Origin: Hyperoodon ampullatus
Taxonomy: Eukaryota; Chordata; Mammalia; Artiodactyla; Ziphiidae
Reading direction: 5' to 3'
Length of the DNA stretch: 64,000 nucleotides
Assembly: GCA_949752795.1 (NCBI GenBank)
Contig: OX457056.1
Span: 203,733,654-203,797,653 of the forward strand
Below are positions 1 to 14,165 of this stretch, one piece after another. The translations under genes and the position numbers were made by a program. A model generated the notes under the pieces. That model made no database searches. It worked only from the letters and a program-made list of their open reading frames with translations, and had not been told where the DNA came from. The number at the start of each line of letters is the position of its first letter. Within the stretch, counting starts at the first letter, position 1.

Positions 1-3104
<3,104 letters not shown>

Positions 3105-3222
3105 CTGATGTACCACCAGCCCTCCAAATTCTTCCGGATCACCTCCACAGTGACGCCCTTCTCAAAGCCAATCTCGTCCTTGCTTTGGCTGGTGTAAGGC
3201 TGCACAGTGACATACTTCTCCT
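3105..3222 (-). CDS. SH3PXD2A: SH3PXD2A (TKS5) coding exon: most of SH3 domain 2
   Basis: This internal exon encodes about the first 40 residues of the second SH3 domain of TKS5, a cytoplasmic adaptor that organises actin, proteases and NADPH-oxidase components at podosomes and invadopodia. On the minus strand a CCCACAG acceptor precedes AG GAG AAG TAT. The readable peptide begins EEKYVTVQPYTSQSKDEIGF and runs to NLEGWWYI plus two bases of an Arg codon, followed by a GTAAGA donor. VQPYTS is the ALYDY-type motif, the acidic KDE is the RT loop, and GWWYI supplies the ligand-binding Trp. The Pro/Tyr strand that completes the fold is in the next exon, outside the window to the left. The entering phase (two bases completing a Glu codon) matches the donor phase of both the 12607 exon and the 8292 cassette. 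Its 118-bp length is not a multiple of three, so skipping it would shift the frame. The sequence fits SH3PXD2A better than SH3PXD2B as I remember both. Confidence 0.96.
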
Positions 3223-5166
3223 CTGTGGGTGGTGGGTGAAGCAAGAAAGCACAACTATTTGAGGACAGGGTACAGGCCCTTTGTCCTGCCTCCTTCTCCC
3301 CCTGGCCTGGCCTCACTTAGTTGGTGGCCAAGGTGTACTGCATCAGCCTCTGGCTTTTCCGGGAAAGGGAAGAGAAAGGATCAGGCCTCACAGCTGTGCC
3401 CTGCATGTGCCAAAGCTGGCCAGGGCCCCAGGTGGCCTTGCAAGCCCCAGGCAGCATAGAGTTGGCTCTCCCAGCCTCCCAGTCCAATAACTGCAGCCAG
3501 GCTGCCGGGGCCTGGAGTCCTCAGGGTCCCAGAAACTCCCTGGGCTGAGGGCAGGGCCACGAGGAACCTGGCCCTCCTGCGGCCCGAGTCAGGGAGTCTG
3601 AGAACAAACCCAGGCGTCCCCTCAATGTCTGGAGGCCTCAAGGCAAGCCCTCTCCTTCCTGAACATGCCACACGTCCATCTATGCCCCAGACCTGCTCTC
3701 CCAGCCTGTCTCCCACCTCAAACCCATAAACCCCTCCTCTGCCCAACCTTCTGACAGCTCCAGGGACACCTCAGCCTCCCCTGACCACTCATCTGATCAC
3801 CTGATCACATAATTTCCCTGAGAGGATGCTATGGGCGTGGTTATGTGCCCTGTTAAGGGTCCAGGGGCCAAATGAGCAGGGGCAACACTGACTGCGGCAC
3901 AATCAGGCGGGAGCCCTGGGGGGGCTGAGTTGACCACACAGCTTGGTGGAGCCCCTCTGGGAGCTGCCTGCTCTGGTCTCACAGTAGGACTGCACGCCCT
4001 CTTCTGGGCTCCCCAGGCACTGGGAGAGAGGCACCGTGGGGAGCTGGGCAGGAGCGTGGGGGGCAAGTGTGGGGAGGCTGGGCAGTTTGTGTCTTCCTGG
4101 GCCTCTCCTGGGCCTCTCTCCTGGCAGGGACCCTGTGCCTCCAGGGGAGTCCCTGCTCAGGCCTCCTGTCTGCTGGGGACTGGCAGACCCACAGCTGGCC
4201 GGCCACAGACACCCTGCCTCCTGGGGGGAGAGTCTCCCCAGAGGAATGGCTTGGGAAGGAACACCCAGCCCCACCTGTCCCCTCAGTGGAGGGTGAGCGG
4301 CAGAGGTTGGCACACACTCTGGGAGGGTCACCCTGAACCTGTGCTGTCCTCTCCGACCTGGATTCTCCCTGGGGGCTGAGACAGTGCCTGGCACACAGTA
4401 GGTGCTGCAAAGAGACTATGGAGTACATTGATGAGGACAAAGGTGTGTTGAGCCGGGGCACCGAGTGGGAGACTCTCTGAGCTCAAAATAGCAGGATGCT
4501 GGCACAGAACAGCTGGCTCTGAGACGGGCGCTCCCCACCCCCTCAGCTGGACCCTGCCAGGCAGCCTGCCTGAGCCTCTGGCAGTAGTGGGGGAGAGGGC
4601 AGCTGCCACCCTAACCCCCTGCTCAGGAGGGCCATCTGTTCATTCTTCCCTAGATTATCAGGGTCCTGTCTGCGGCCCTGTGCCGGGCGGAGATAGCAGC
4701 TTCCTCTGGGATGGAGGCAGCTGCCCTGCCAGGCCGCAAGGACAGAGCTGGCGGGCCGCTGGCCGAATCTGAAAGGCTGCCAAAGGGCAAAAGGTAGGTG
4801 ATGCCCCACGGGAGCCTCCACAGTTCAGCACGCTCTTCTCAAATGCAAGCCTTTCTCAGCGTCAACTCGCTCCTGGAAGCTTTCAGATTCCAATCCAGCC
4901 ATGCTGGGGAGAGCCGCCAAGACCGCCTCCGCCTGAGAACCTGGCCCTGCCAGATTCTGACTCGGGCCTTTGAGAAGGTCCATGTTTTATAGTCCAGCCC
5001 CCTGCGCTCCCGCCTATTCCTGGTCTCGCTCCATTTTCCAGTGGGACACCGTAAATCCTGGCCCGGGTGGTGGCCGGAGCGGCAGCGCCAGGCCCCAGGG
5101 ACCCAGGGTTCTGACGCTTGGGTGAGCCGAGGCCTGGGCTCCACATTTTGCCTTTGCCCAGTTGGG

Positions 5167-5176
5167 CTATTTTTAA
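5167..5176. promoter_or_regulatory. MEF2-type site
   Basis: CTATTTTTAA fits the MEF2 consensus YTAWWWWTAR exactly. It sits in non-repetitive intron with AT-rich flanks (ATCATTAAAGTTTCCC). One motif alone is weak evidence. Confidence 0.3.
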
Positions 5177-6416
5177 AAGCCTGTGGTTCGTGCAGGAAGC
5201 CATCATTAAAGTTTCCCTAGGCAAAGTTACTTTTGCAGAGAAAAATTACAGCCTTTCTCTTGGGCAGATCAGAGGAGCCCTTCTCTGCCCCACGGCAGAG
5301 GACAGGGCCTAGACTGCGTCATGGGGGCCAGGCCCCAGCACCAGCCTCCCCAGTCCCCAGTGTGCGTGCTGAGGACAGAGCCCCGAGGGCCATGTAAGCA
5401 TCCTGCGTTCCCCTGCCCCTCCTGGTGGGCAGAACCAAGGACGTCCGTTTTACTCAGGAAAGCTGAGCTGCTCCTGCACAAAGCCCTCTTCATGGTGGCC
5501 CTGGGGCTGATGTGAACAGATGTCTGGGAGTTTATGCTCCCAGGAAGAGATCTGGCTGGCTTGGAGGCTCGTCCTACCCTGGCACTGTAGGTTCCAGGAG
5601 GTGAGAATTCAGAGCCCTGGTCCCAGGCAGGGCAACCCCTCCAGCTGGTGTGTTTGGGGGCTCGGTTTTCCGCCATGTTTGGCTGGGATGACAAAGGTGT
5701 GGGTTACCTATGTGTGGCCGCGTGCCCTGTGGGCCTCAGCTCCCTCCTCACAGGTTTCCCTGGGGGGAAAGCAGAGGCAGCCCCTCCACTGAACAGGGGC
5801 CACAAACCCCACCTTAGGGGGCCAGACAGGAGGATACCCAGACTGAAGGAAATGACCTTGGTTGGGGGGAGGGGGCTGAGTCGTTTGCGTTGCTTGGGGT
5901 CTCTAGAAGAGACGCCCCTTAGGAATCAAGTTGTGGGAAGGGGCCTGGGAGCTCTGGGGGGCACCTCTGGGCTTCTGGGAGGTGCTGACGCCAAGGTCAC
6001 TCCGATATACCCTCGAAGGACGGTTGCCACCTCACCCCAGGGAGGGCTGGCCAGGCTGCCCACGGGGTGGGTAGGTGGCCGGGCCTGTTCTGGTTTTGAA
6101 AGCAGGGGCTGGAGAGCCCTGCTGTTTCCAAACCACAGACGCCTCCCCTTTCCAAACACTTTCCCCTCCGTCAGCAGTCTCCCTGGCTCCCCTCCCAGTC
6201 CCTACAACTTACCCAACCCCGATGCAAGAGGCCTTTTGATTCCAGAGGCCTGGTTGGCTCTGGGACTGGGGGAGTGGAGGCCCCAGGGAAGCACTGCTTT
6301 TCTCTTGTCTAGTTATATACGACCCACTGCCTGTTCCCCCCTCGTCAGCTCGGCTGTTTGCAGTGAAGTTTCTCCCAGCCAACTTCCTGCAAGTTTTTCT
6401 TGGCTGCCTGATTTAA

Positions 6417-6444
6417 CTTAGCCCTAATTTAACTTAGGGCTAAG
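6417..6444. repeat. Perfect 11-bp inverted repeat with 6-base loop
   Basis: CTTAGCCCTAA (6417-6427) and TTAGGGCTAAG (6434-6444) are exact reverse complements separated by TTTAAC. The sequence TTTAACTTAG also occurs twice as a direct repeat across the structure. It is intronic, with no sign of a gene. Confidence 0.95.
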
Positions 6445-8291
6445 ACTGGGAAATGATGTTGTTTAGGTCTCTTATTCAAGAGAGAGAAGTCGTGGGCCTG
6501 CATTTGCTTACATATTTACAAATGTGTGGCTGGCCACAGAATTATGCATTTAGTTGGGTATCTGTGTCTACTTACATCATGTTATGTTTATAACTGTAAA
6601 TACTGTTGCCGATATACACGTGGTATAGGAGGTATGTATACGAGACCGCATACGAAGCTATACGTGTACTTGGGGGGTAGCTGCAGAGGTGTACCTATGA
6701 TGTGGTTGTGTGGATAATGCATCTGTGACCGTGTAAATAATGCAAACGTGGAATGGTCTACGCGAGGCTGCGTAAGTGTGTACTGTGAGTGGCTGTGTGC
6801 ACGGGACCGCAGACGTGCAGCTGTGTAGGGCCTGGATGGGACACTGTACCGTGGCCATGCCCGTGGCTCTCGGGGTTGTGTGCTGGCGGTCATGCTTCAC
6901 CGATTGAAGTGTCCAAGAGTCCATGTGGTTGTGGAGACAAGAGGTGTGTTTGGGGTTCAGTGTGTGATGGTGTTTGGAGCAGATGTGGGACGGGATGGGG
7001 ACAGGCCAAACCTTCCACCCTGCTCTTTTTCCAGGCCAGTGTCCCACTCTCCTTTGCTGCCAAGGCTCAGGGCTGCTTCCCAGCCTGGCCCCCCAGCTAT
7101 GCTGCCCCACCCGTCCTACCTCTAGGGTGCCTTTGCTTCACATTCAGCCTGTTCCCTCTGCTTCCACGACTTGGCCCCCTGCCCTGCGCCAGCACCCAGG
7201 GTCCAACCCACACTCCACCCTCAGGACAAGCTGGGACCCCTCGCAGCCAGTGCTCTGAGCCTGATGCTGAGCCAGCCACGGGTGGTGGCCACCCCTGAGT
7301 CCAGGCTTGCTGCTGCCTGGGGCTTGGGGCAGATACCAAAACAGGGTCTCACAGTGGTTCAGGAACAAGCTTTGGGGGTAGGGTGCGAGTCATGGGGCAT
7401 CCCTGCTAATTCTGGAAAAGCTAATGCTTATTACACACCCTTCCGGCTGTGCCGTCACCGTCCGGAACACATACCCTCCACTCTCCTTGAGGCAGGAGAA
7501 ATGGGCCACCCACTGGCCTTGGGGCTCTGGAGGTGTTTAGAGGTTTGTTCAGAGGCCTGTCCCTAATTTCCCTGCCTCACAAGCTCTTGGATGTTGGAAA
7601 GGCCCTGGACTGGCAAACGTCTTGGTTCCTAATCAGCCTGTATGGCAGGCCAGGGGCTTCCCTGGAATAGTCTTGGTCAGGCTCAAGTCCCAACAGCTAG
7701 TGCTGGGGCTGCTGGAGCCCCCAGCTGGACCTGACCCCACCATCAGAACTTGTTGAGGCTGTGCCCTGGGGCCCGGCTGTGTCTGGGTTTTGTTCCTTCT
7801 CTAGTTTCCCTGGAGCTGAATGAGGAGATTGTGAGCTGCTCCTTCTTCCTACACTGTCCCTAAGTAATTGCTAGAATAGCTCTGGCCAAGGGAGCCCTTC
7901 CTCAGAGGAGGGAGGCAATGAAGGGCAGGTGTGAGGGGCACGGCCCAGGCAGAGACCCAGACACGCTCAGTTCTCTCAATCTGAAGCTTCAGGGTAAATG
8001 TGGCCTTTCTTAGAGTCCAGCTGCCCCCATAATCCTGTCCTAAGTCCCATGACCCCTGCCCCCAGGATGCTGGCCAAAGACAGAGCTGCCCCCATTGTCA
8101 CCCCGATTCCCAAGCGGCCCCTGCGCCCCCCTCCCGCCAGCTAGAGTAGGTGAGAGGAAAGTCTGGCTGGTGAATCTGGGTAAGGAGGCCACAGGGCAGA
8201 GAGAAGCAGAGCCCAGGAAGGAGGAGAAGTGTTAGTGAGAGAGAGAGAGGCAGCAGCTTTGGGTGAGGAGAAGCCGGCCCCGCATCGTCAC

Positions 8292-8375
8292 CTCGGCTGT
8301 GCTGCCTGTTGACCATCCCGCCCAGGGTCCACCGGCGATCCAGGCGCCGCAGATGGGCCTTGCGTCTCTTGGACA
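8292..8375 (-). CDS. SH3PXD2A: SH3PXD2A cassette exon: 28-residue basic linker between SH3-1 and SH3-2
   Basis: This 84-bp exon lies in the intron between the SH3-1 and SH3-2 exons. The acceptor is CACACCAG and the donor is GTGACG, a weaker site than the GTAAGC and GTAAGA of the neighbouring exons. It enters with TG, which completes a Val codon, and leaves with a single G, so it is phase 1-1 and adds exactly 28 codons. The peptide starts VSKRRKAHLRRLDRRWTLGG and ends NRQHSR; nine of the first 20 or so residues are basic. It matches the optional insert I recall from the longer TKS5 isoform, where FISH/TKS5 is known to be alternatively spliced between SH3-1 and SH3-2. Including or skipping it keeps the SH3-2 frame: TGE joins either VSKRRK or EKYVTV. 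The basic cluster could alter SH3 spacing, lipid contact or localisation, but that is inference. Confidence 0.93.
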
Positions 8376-9774
8376 CTGGTGTGGGAGATGGCGATGGAAC
8401 ACGCGGCCGACGGGAACCGGCGGAGAGAATGGACATGAGCATGAGATGGGATGGGTGGGGAAGGGATGGAGGGAGGGAAGGTTCGCACCCCCAGGTCTTC
8501 ACCGCCTGGACTGAGCCCCGGTGGCACATGCCTGCTGGAGGGGCGCGGATCTGACCAGTGGCAGGACGCTGGCAGGTGGGGAATAACTCAACCAAAGCCA
8601 AATTGCACGGGTTATGCCCCCGAGCCTGGGAGGGGCTAGGAATTTAGAATCCCAGCACCTGAGAGGGGAAGAGGAGCCTTGGCTCCAGCCCAGTGCAAGG
8701 AGGACCCTTGGCTGCAGCCCTAGGGGGAGGACACGGCTCCCACCAATGCTGGGCAGTGATGGTTCCCAGGAGGGTGTGCCCCACTCTCCACCAGGGCTCA
8801 CATCCACCTGTTCCCCTGCCCCCACTCACTAAGCAAGTCCTGCTTGTGAACCTGCCACCACGGGCCAGGCACTGCGGGTAGAAGAATAAATGTGCCCAGC
8901 AGAGACGTGGGGTCTCTTCCTTGGGGGGCTTATAACTCTCACCATCCTGGGTTGGTTTATGTCTTTGCTTTTTCAGTCACCCCCAATGGATCAAGTCTGT
9001 TGAGGGCTAAGACTCTGCATCTCTGCGTCCCCAGGGCCTGGCACGGGGCCTGGCACGGGGCTGATCCTTCAGAAATGATGCCGAGTGAAGCACACACAGT
9101 AGGATGCCACAGGCCTTGGTCTGTTCCTTCCCCACATGCTACCCGCTGGATTTCTGACAACGGAGGACCTGCCTCCCAGCTTTTCACTGCTCCACACTCC
9201 TTTCATCTGCACAGGTCCTCTGGCTGCTATGGACAAGCTCCATATGCCCCCCGCCTTCCTATGGGACGCCCAGGTGGATCGGGGCCCCCACCTGCTGGCA
9301 CTGCAGAAGGAGGGTGCCAGGCTGCCCAGGTCTGGGGGAGGGAGGCCAGCACTTAAGAGTCAAACTGTCCAGACACAACTGAGCCACATCCCCCCAGGGC
9401 CTCCTGGGAAGTACTTATTTTTCCAGAGGGAGAAGAGAAGCCTGTTTGACCTGCTTCTTGTAAGCAGGAGGCCTGGACAAAAGGTTAGGGGTATGGATTC
9501 AGTCCAGGCTGCACTGCCAGGTTACTGTGTCACCCTGGCAGGCTGCCATCCCTCCCTAAACCTCTGTTTCCTCATCTGTCTTTGGGGTTGACACCACCTG
9601 CCCTGGCGTGAAATAAGACAGGGACTGGACGGGCTCTGTGGAATGGAGATGAGGTCTTGTGTGAGGTCAGACCGGGAGGAACCTGGACAGCTGACCTCCT
9701 GGGGGTGTGTCCACCTGGTTTCTCTGTGGGCAGAGGAGCTTCACTTCAGCTGATGCCCAGCCTGGGGCCACCTT

Positions 9775-9990
9775 AGCAGTAAGTGACATTTACCCGGTTT
9801 AAACCAGGTACCAAGACCATCTCACTGGAGCCTCACAGAAGCCCCACATAGCTGGCACTCTCCCCATTCTAGAAATGGGAGGCCAGAGGCACAGGGATGT
9901 TCAGGAACCCTCTGAGTCACACACCCGAGTGTCAAGGCGGCACGCAAATCCACGCAGTCTGGCTCTGGAGCCTGGACTCTAGACCCTGCG
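9775..9990. mobile_element. MIR SINE relic
   Basis: Diverged MIR with a CCCCATTCTAGAAATGGGAG core, GAGGCACAGGG, and an ATTC-poor 3' end reading TCTGGCTCTGGAGCCTGGAC. Confidence 0.65.
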
Positions 9991-11104
9991 CCCTTTAGGC
10001 ACCAACAGTGGAGAAGGCCTGGACCCTGGGGCCAATGCCAGCCCAGGGAGAAAGGCAGGTCATTGCCGGTGGCTGCAGGGCGCAGGGCACAGGCAGAGAC
10101 CCAGGTTCGGGTCTTGGCTCTGCCACTAACTGATCTGGGGACTCCATGGAGGTGACACCCCTCTAGGCCTCCACTTCCTCACCTCTGAGGTGATGCGCCT
10201 CACTGAAGCACCCTGCCAACGTCGGGCCTGGACCCTCCTCATCAGCAATGGACAAGAGGGTCTCAGCCCCCACCTCGGCCCTCCTGCCCCCTACTGAAAC
10301 ATTTCTGCATTCTCCACAGCACACCTGGCTTCAGGAGAAACATGAACATATGCCAGAATATCTGATAATAGAAATAAACCGAAACAGCCTCTTTTCTTTC
10401 CGAAGCAATGGAACATGAGCTGTTCGGGAAGCTCTGATGGGATGAAGGCTTCCAATTTCTGCCTATAGAGCTCAGGGGACCTACAGTGGGATGGCAACAG
10501 GGCTGGGGTAGAGATGGCCAGAGATGGGACCAGGGTGGGCTGATCTCTTAGCCACATGGCTGCCAGTGCAGACTGGCGGACACACCACAGCTGTTGGGCC
10601 TTGGGCTGGGGTACTGAGTCCTGAGCCTTTCCGTACAGCTGCGGGGAGATGCCCACGATGTGATGATGGAACTCACAGCTGCCCAAATGTTGCCAGGGGT
10701 GCTGGCATACAGGTCCTATCGACGTGTGCAGAGGAACCTATTATCAGGAGGTTCGCCCTGAGCATACACACGCACGTGGACATACACACCCGCCCCCGCC
10801 CCCGCTTGAAGGCGGAACCTCCACTGGCTGCCTGGTTCTTACTCCATGGAGGTCAAAATTCTCTATAACCTGTTACTGCTTGTTCTGTGCAAAGCACCCA
10901 ATCTCTCTTCAAACCAGCCTGGTAGCATCAGTGCCCATGCACCTCTCAGCCTCCTTCCTGCCCACTTGGTGTCCTGGTCCTCCAGCATCTACCTGACGTC
11001 TCCACTCTGACTCTCTTGGCATCACCTTTTCAGGTGGGGCTCCAATTCCACACACACAGACACACATACACCCTCCTAGAATTGCTCACAAGAAAATGCT
11101 CACG

Positions 11105-11330
11105 GAGAGGCATGCGGCACGGTGGGAAGACCACTGGCGGAGGAGGCTGACCAGGGCTCAAGCCTTATGAGGACAAATACATATCTAAATATTTGCAGCC
11201 TCAGTTCCTGCATCTGGAAAATGGAGATGGTGACAGAGCCTTCCCAGGGCGGTGAGGGCATTTCAAGTACCAGGGCAGACACCTAGGAGTGAGTGAGACC
11301 TCAGTACACTCTAGGGATTGTTATTTCTGA
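11105..11330. mobile_element. MIR SINE relic
   Basis: Contains CTCAGTTCCTGCATCTGGAA followed by AATGGAGATGGTGACAGAG, a typical MIR core order, with a diverged 5' part. Confidence 0.65.
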
Positions 11331-12606
11331 AAAGCCCTGGGATACCCCCCAGAATGTGGAACTAGATAGGAGGTGAGGCCTGGTGACTGCAGACAAAACA
11401 GACCGGACCCAGCTCAGGGGCTAAGACCCTGCATCGCTGCAGAGGTGAGAGGGAACCAGAGATGAGATGGGGGACAGGCTCATCCCCTGGGCTCGGGGAG
11501 CAGCCAGGAAAGACTGAGTACCTGGCCTGAACGTGCCAGCCCTTCTCAGTGGGGCCTGGTCTCTGGAAACCTGTCACAAGGCAGACATGCACTGCAGGGG
11601 CTGCAGTACTGGTCAAGGGACTGAAATACAGCATTTACATGGGAGGAAGGGCGGGGCTCCAACTGCCTGCCTGCAGAGTAACCGACGTTTGGGGGAAGGA
11701 TGAATACGGAGCTGGGGCTCGGCAGGCCGCTAATTTGGGCCTGGGCCGTGTGGAACGGGGTGGGAGGGGCAGGCCTGGAGGTGGCCTGAGCCCCGGGTGG
11801 CAGGCATGCATCCCCCTGGCTCTCAGATGTGCCCATTTGGACGGTCCCCACTGACCGTTAGGGCAAGCGTTCCTGCTGCTAGAATAAGGGAGGCTTGGAA
11901 GTCACTAGGAGCAGGCAGCCGGGAAGAGGGTGGCTCAGACTCGCTGGGCTCTGGCAGCCTGCTCTGGGGAATACCCAAGTCCACGGATAGGCTGAACAGG
12001 CCAGTGCTGGCTGGGGTTGGGAGCGGGGGCAGGCTCCTTGGAATGCACTGGAGAAAACCCCAGAAAAACCTCACCAGGGCAGAGCTAATGAGAGAGGCTG
12101 ACGGTGCAGGGGCTGGAGCCATCCCCGGGTTCCTGCAACACTGAGAAATGATTCACACACCTGCCCTCCATGTCTGCACAGACTGTGCACGGCAGGAAGT
12201 TGTGTGCACACAGTCCCTTTGGGGTCGTCCCTGTCGCAGAGAGCACAGTGTGGGATGAGGGGGGCAAAGGTGGATCTCTGTGGGGACCCCCAGAGGAACC
12301 CAGGCCTGCTGGTGGGGACAGGGACCAGCCCTAAGACCCTTCTCCCCAGTCTCTGCCCCAAAGTTGCCAAAACCTGAGATCCACACCCCACGGGAATCTC
12401 CCCTCTAATTTTAGCCCCATGTGGGACCAGCAAGGACAGACCTGGCATAGGAGGTGAGCTTGTGGGTTGGCCTCAGTGACACGGGATCCTGGGAGAAGCA
12501 GGGGGGGAGACATGATCCATATCGTTTTAGAGCTTCTGATGGTTTTAGGGAGAAGGGTGGGAAAGCTGCGTCATCTCCCTGACCCCTTGAACCTGCAGGA
12601 GCTTAC

Positions 12607-12720
12607 CTTCCCCAGTCTTGGAGGTGTTGATATCTGAGTCGTCCCGAGTACCATTCTGGGCCTCCAGGTAGGTGGCAGGGACCCAGCCCTGTTCCTCAGA
12701 GGTGCTCACGAACCACCAGC
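12607..12720 (-). CDS. SH3PXD2A: SH3PXD2A coding exon: C-terminal half of SH3 domain 1
   Basis: This 114-bp exon completes the first SH3 domain. The acceptor CTGCAG (12726-12721) is followed by GC TGG TGG, and the exon ends GGG GAA G before a GTAAGC donor. The peptide reads WWFVSTSEEQGWVPATYLEA, then a short acidic linker to INTSKTGE. The first Trp of the pair, and the Pro and Tyr of WVPATYL, are the conserved SH3 residues that line the proline-peptide groove. In TKS5, SH3-1 and SH3-2 act together on proline-rich partners such as p22phox-like and N-WASP-pathway proteins; that role is family knowledge, not visible here. It is phase 1 at both ends and joins the 41945 exon through a split Gly codon (G|GC). 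Downstream it can join either the 28-residue cassette or directly the SH3-2 exon. Confidence 0.97.
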
Positions 12721-13281
12721 CTGCAGCGGGGACAAGAGAGCAGCCATGAGAGCCCAGCAGATGGCAGAGGTGGATGGGGCCAGGACGAGGAGGGAAGGAG
12801 CAGCGTGGAGGCGAGGGCACAGAGCCCCACGGCCTGGGTGCCTGGCAAACGTCTTGCCCACGTCCAGCCTCCTGGAGCCCAGGCTCCTCGCTGAGAAAGA
12901 AGAAACCAACACGCTCCCTGAGAAGAGGGCCTGATGGATCGCAATCCACTCACACAGCATTTGATTAAAAAAATTGAAAATGAAATTGACACAATGATAT
13001 GCCCAACACGTGAAAGTTACCTTGCAGGAAAGGTCAAGGGAGCTCCGACCAAACACAGAGATGGTGTAGGGTCTTTCAAGCCCACTAAGACCACCGGTGT
13101 GACCTGGAGTTGGACCAATTTCTCTGCTTTTAAAGGCACCCTGGGGGTAAAGGCCTCACAGATACGTTCTAATGGTCACTGCTCCTGCTCCCCACCTCGG
13201 GTCAGTGGTATTTTCCCATCAGTGCTACTCACAGCTGCCCTTCAGTATGTTGACAACTCAACCACAGTAAGTGGGCGCTGC

Positions 13282-13314
13282 ACCCTTGAGTGACCCTTGA
13301 GGGACCCTTGAGGG
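13282..13314. repeat. 11-bp tandem repeat, three copies
   Basis: ACCCTTGAGTG is followed by two copies of ACCCTTGAGGG. It is a short local tandem duplication in intron. Confidence 0.93.
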
Positions 13315-13857
13315 TTGTGGCCAAGTGATAACGGCTCATTCATTTTCTTCCCCCTTTGCTGGCTCGTTCATTCATCATTCAAATAAACGCTGAGCAAAAG
13401 TACTCCAAACTTGGTGGCACCAGTTCTCTTTTCTGTCCATGACAGAGCTCAGCATGTCCAAACCTGGACTGGAGCCTGTCAGGAGACCCCAGGGTTCCTC
13501 CCTGGCCAGCACTGAGGCCCCATCACCACGTGGCCACAGCAGTGAGTGGCTGCCCAAGGAGGGGCACAAGGGGACCTCCAGGTGCTCCCAGCTGGGCTTA
13601 GCCCTGGGAGGTGGTGGAGGCTGCCTGGGGGCTGCTGTGACAGCAATGGAGAGGGATGGACAACCAAAGTCCCACCACTGCACAGGACCTCAGCACCCAG
13701 GGTCAGCACCTAGGTCTTCAACTTCCGATGCCCCACGTCACAGGCCTGGGAGAGCAAACAGCCTGTGGTCTAGTCTTGAATGCCCACTGCACCCCACCCT
13801 TTCCAGGAAGTTCCACAACACTCTGTGAGCAGCTGTGCAAAACCTATGAGACACCAT

Positions 13858-14165
13858 GACAGCTGTATGATACCATAATGTTGGATACATGTCCTTATAC
13901 GTTTGTCCACACCCACAGAACGTCTAGCACCAAGAGCGAGCCCTAATGTAAACTAGGGACTCTGGGTGACTAGGATGTGTCAATGCAGGTTCATCAGTTG
14001 TAACAAATGCACCACTCTGGTGCGGGAGGTTGAGGATGGGGCAAGCTGTGCGTGCGTGGGGGCAGGTGTGTATGAGACACCTCGGTACCTTCCACTCAAT
14101 TTTCCGGGGAACCTAAACTGCTCTAAAAAAACCAAAGTCTTCAAAAAAAAGTTTAAGAGAAAGTC
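13858..14165 (+). mobile_element. L1 3' end (old mammalian L1)
   Basis: The sequence from GATACCATAATGTTGG through GTAACAAATGCACC and ACTCTGGTGCGGGAGG to AACTGCTCTAAAAAAACC matches the 3' end of old mammalian L1 elements as I remember it. It ends in an A-rich stretch. The 5' body of the L1 is absent. Confidence 0.8.

Larger units (their letters stand above)
3223..8291 (-). other. SH3PXD2A: SH3PXD2A intron between the 28-residue cassette and SH3-2 exon
   Basis: This is a mostly unique, GC-rich intron of about 5.1 kb. It contains a perfect MEF2-type site (5167-5176), a hairpin with 11-bp arms (6417-6444) and a TG-rich, unusually CpG-containing stretch at about 6520-6830. No young SINE is present. 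Open frames of up to 257 codons in this interval have no recognisable domain and are treated as chance in GC-rich DNA. Confidence 0.85.
8376..12606 (-). other. SH3PXD2A: SH3PXD2A intron between SH3-1 exon and the 28-residue cassette
   Basis: About 4.2 kb of intron. It carries several MIR relics (around 9490-9600, 9775-9990, 10098-10190 and 11105-11330), a 13-bp direct duplication near 9036-9061 and a short run of GC boxes around 10790-10806. I see no additional exon. Confidence 0.85.

Noticed and set aside
5648..6421. 257-codon open frame on the plus strand
   Set aside because: GC-rich intron antisense to SH3PXD2A, no recognisable domain, overlapping open frames on the other strand.
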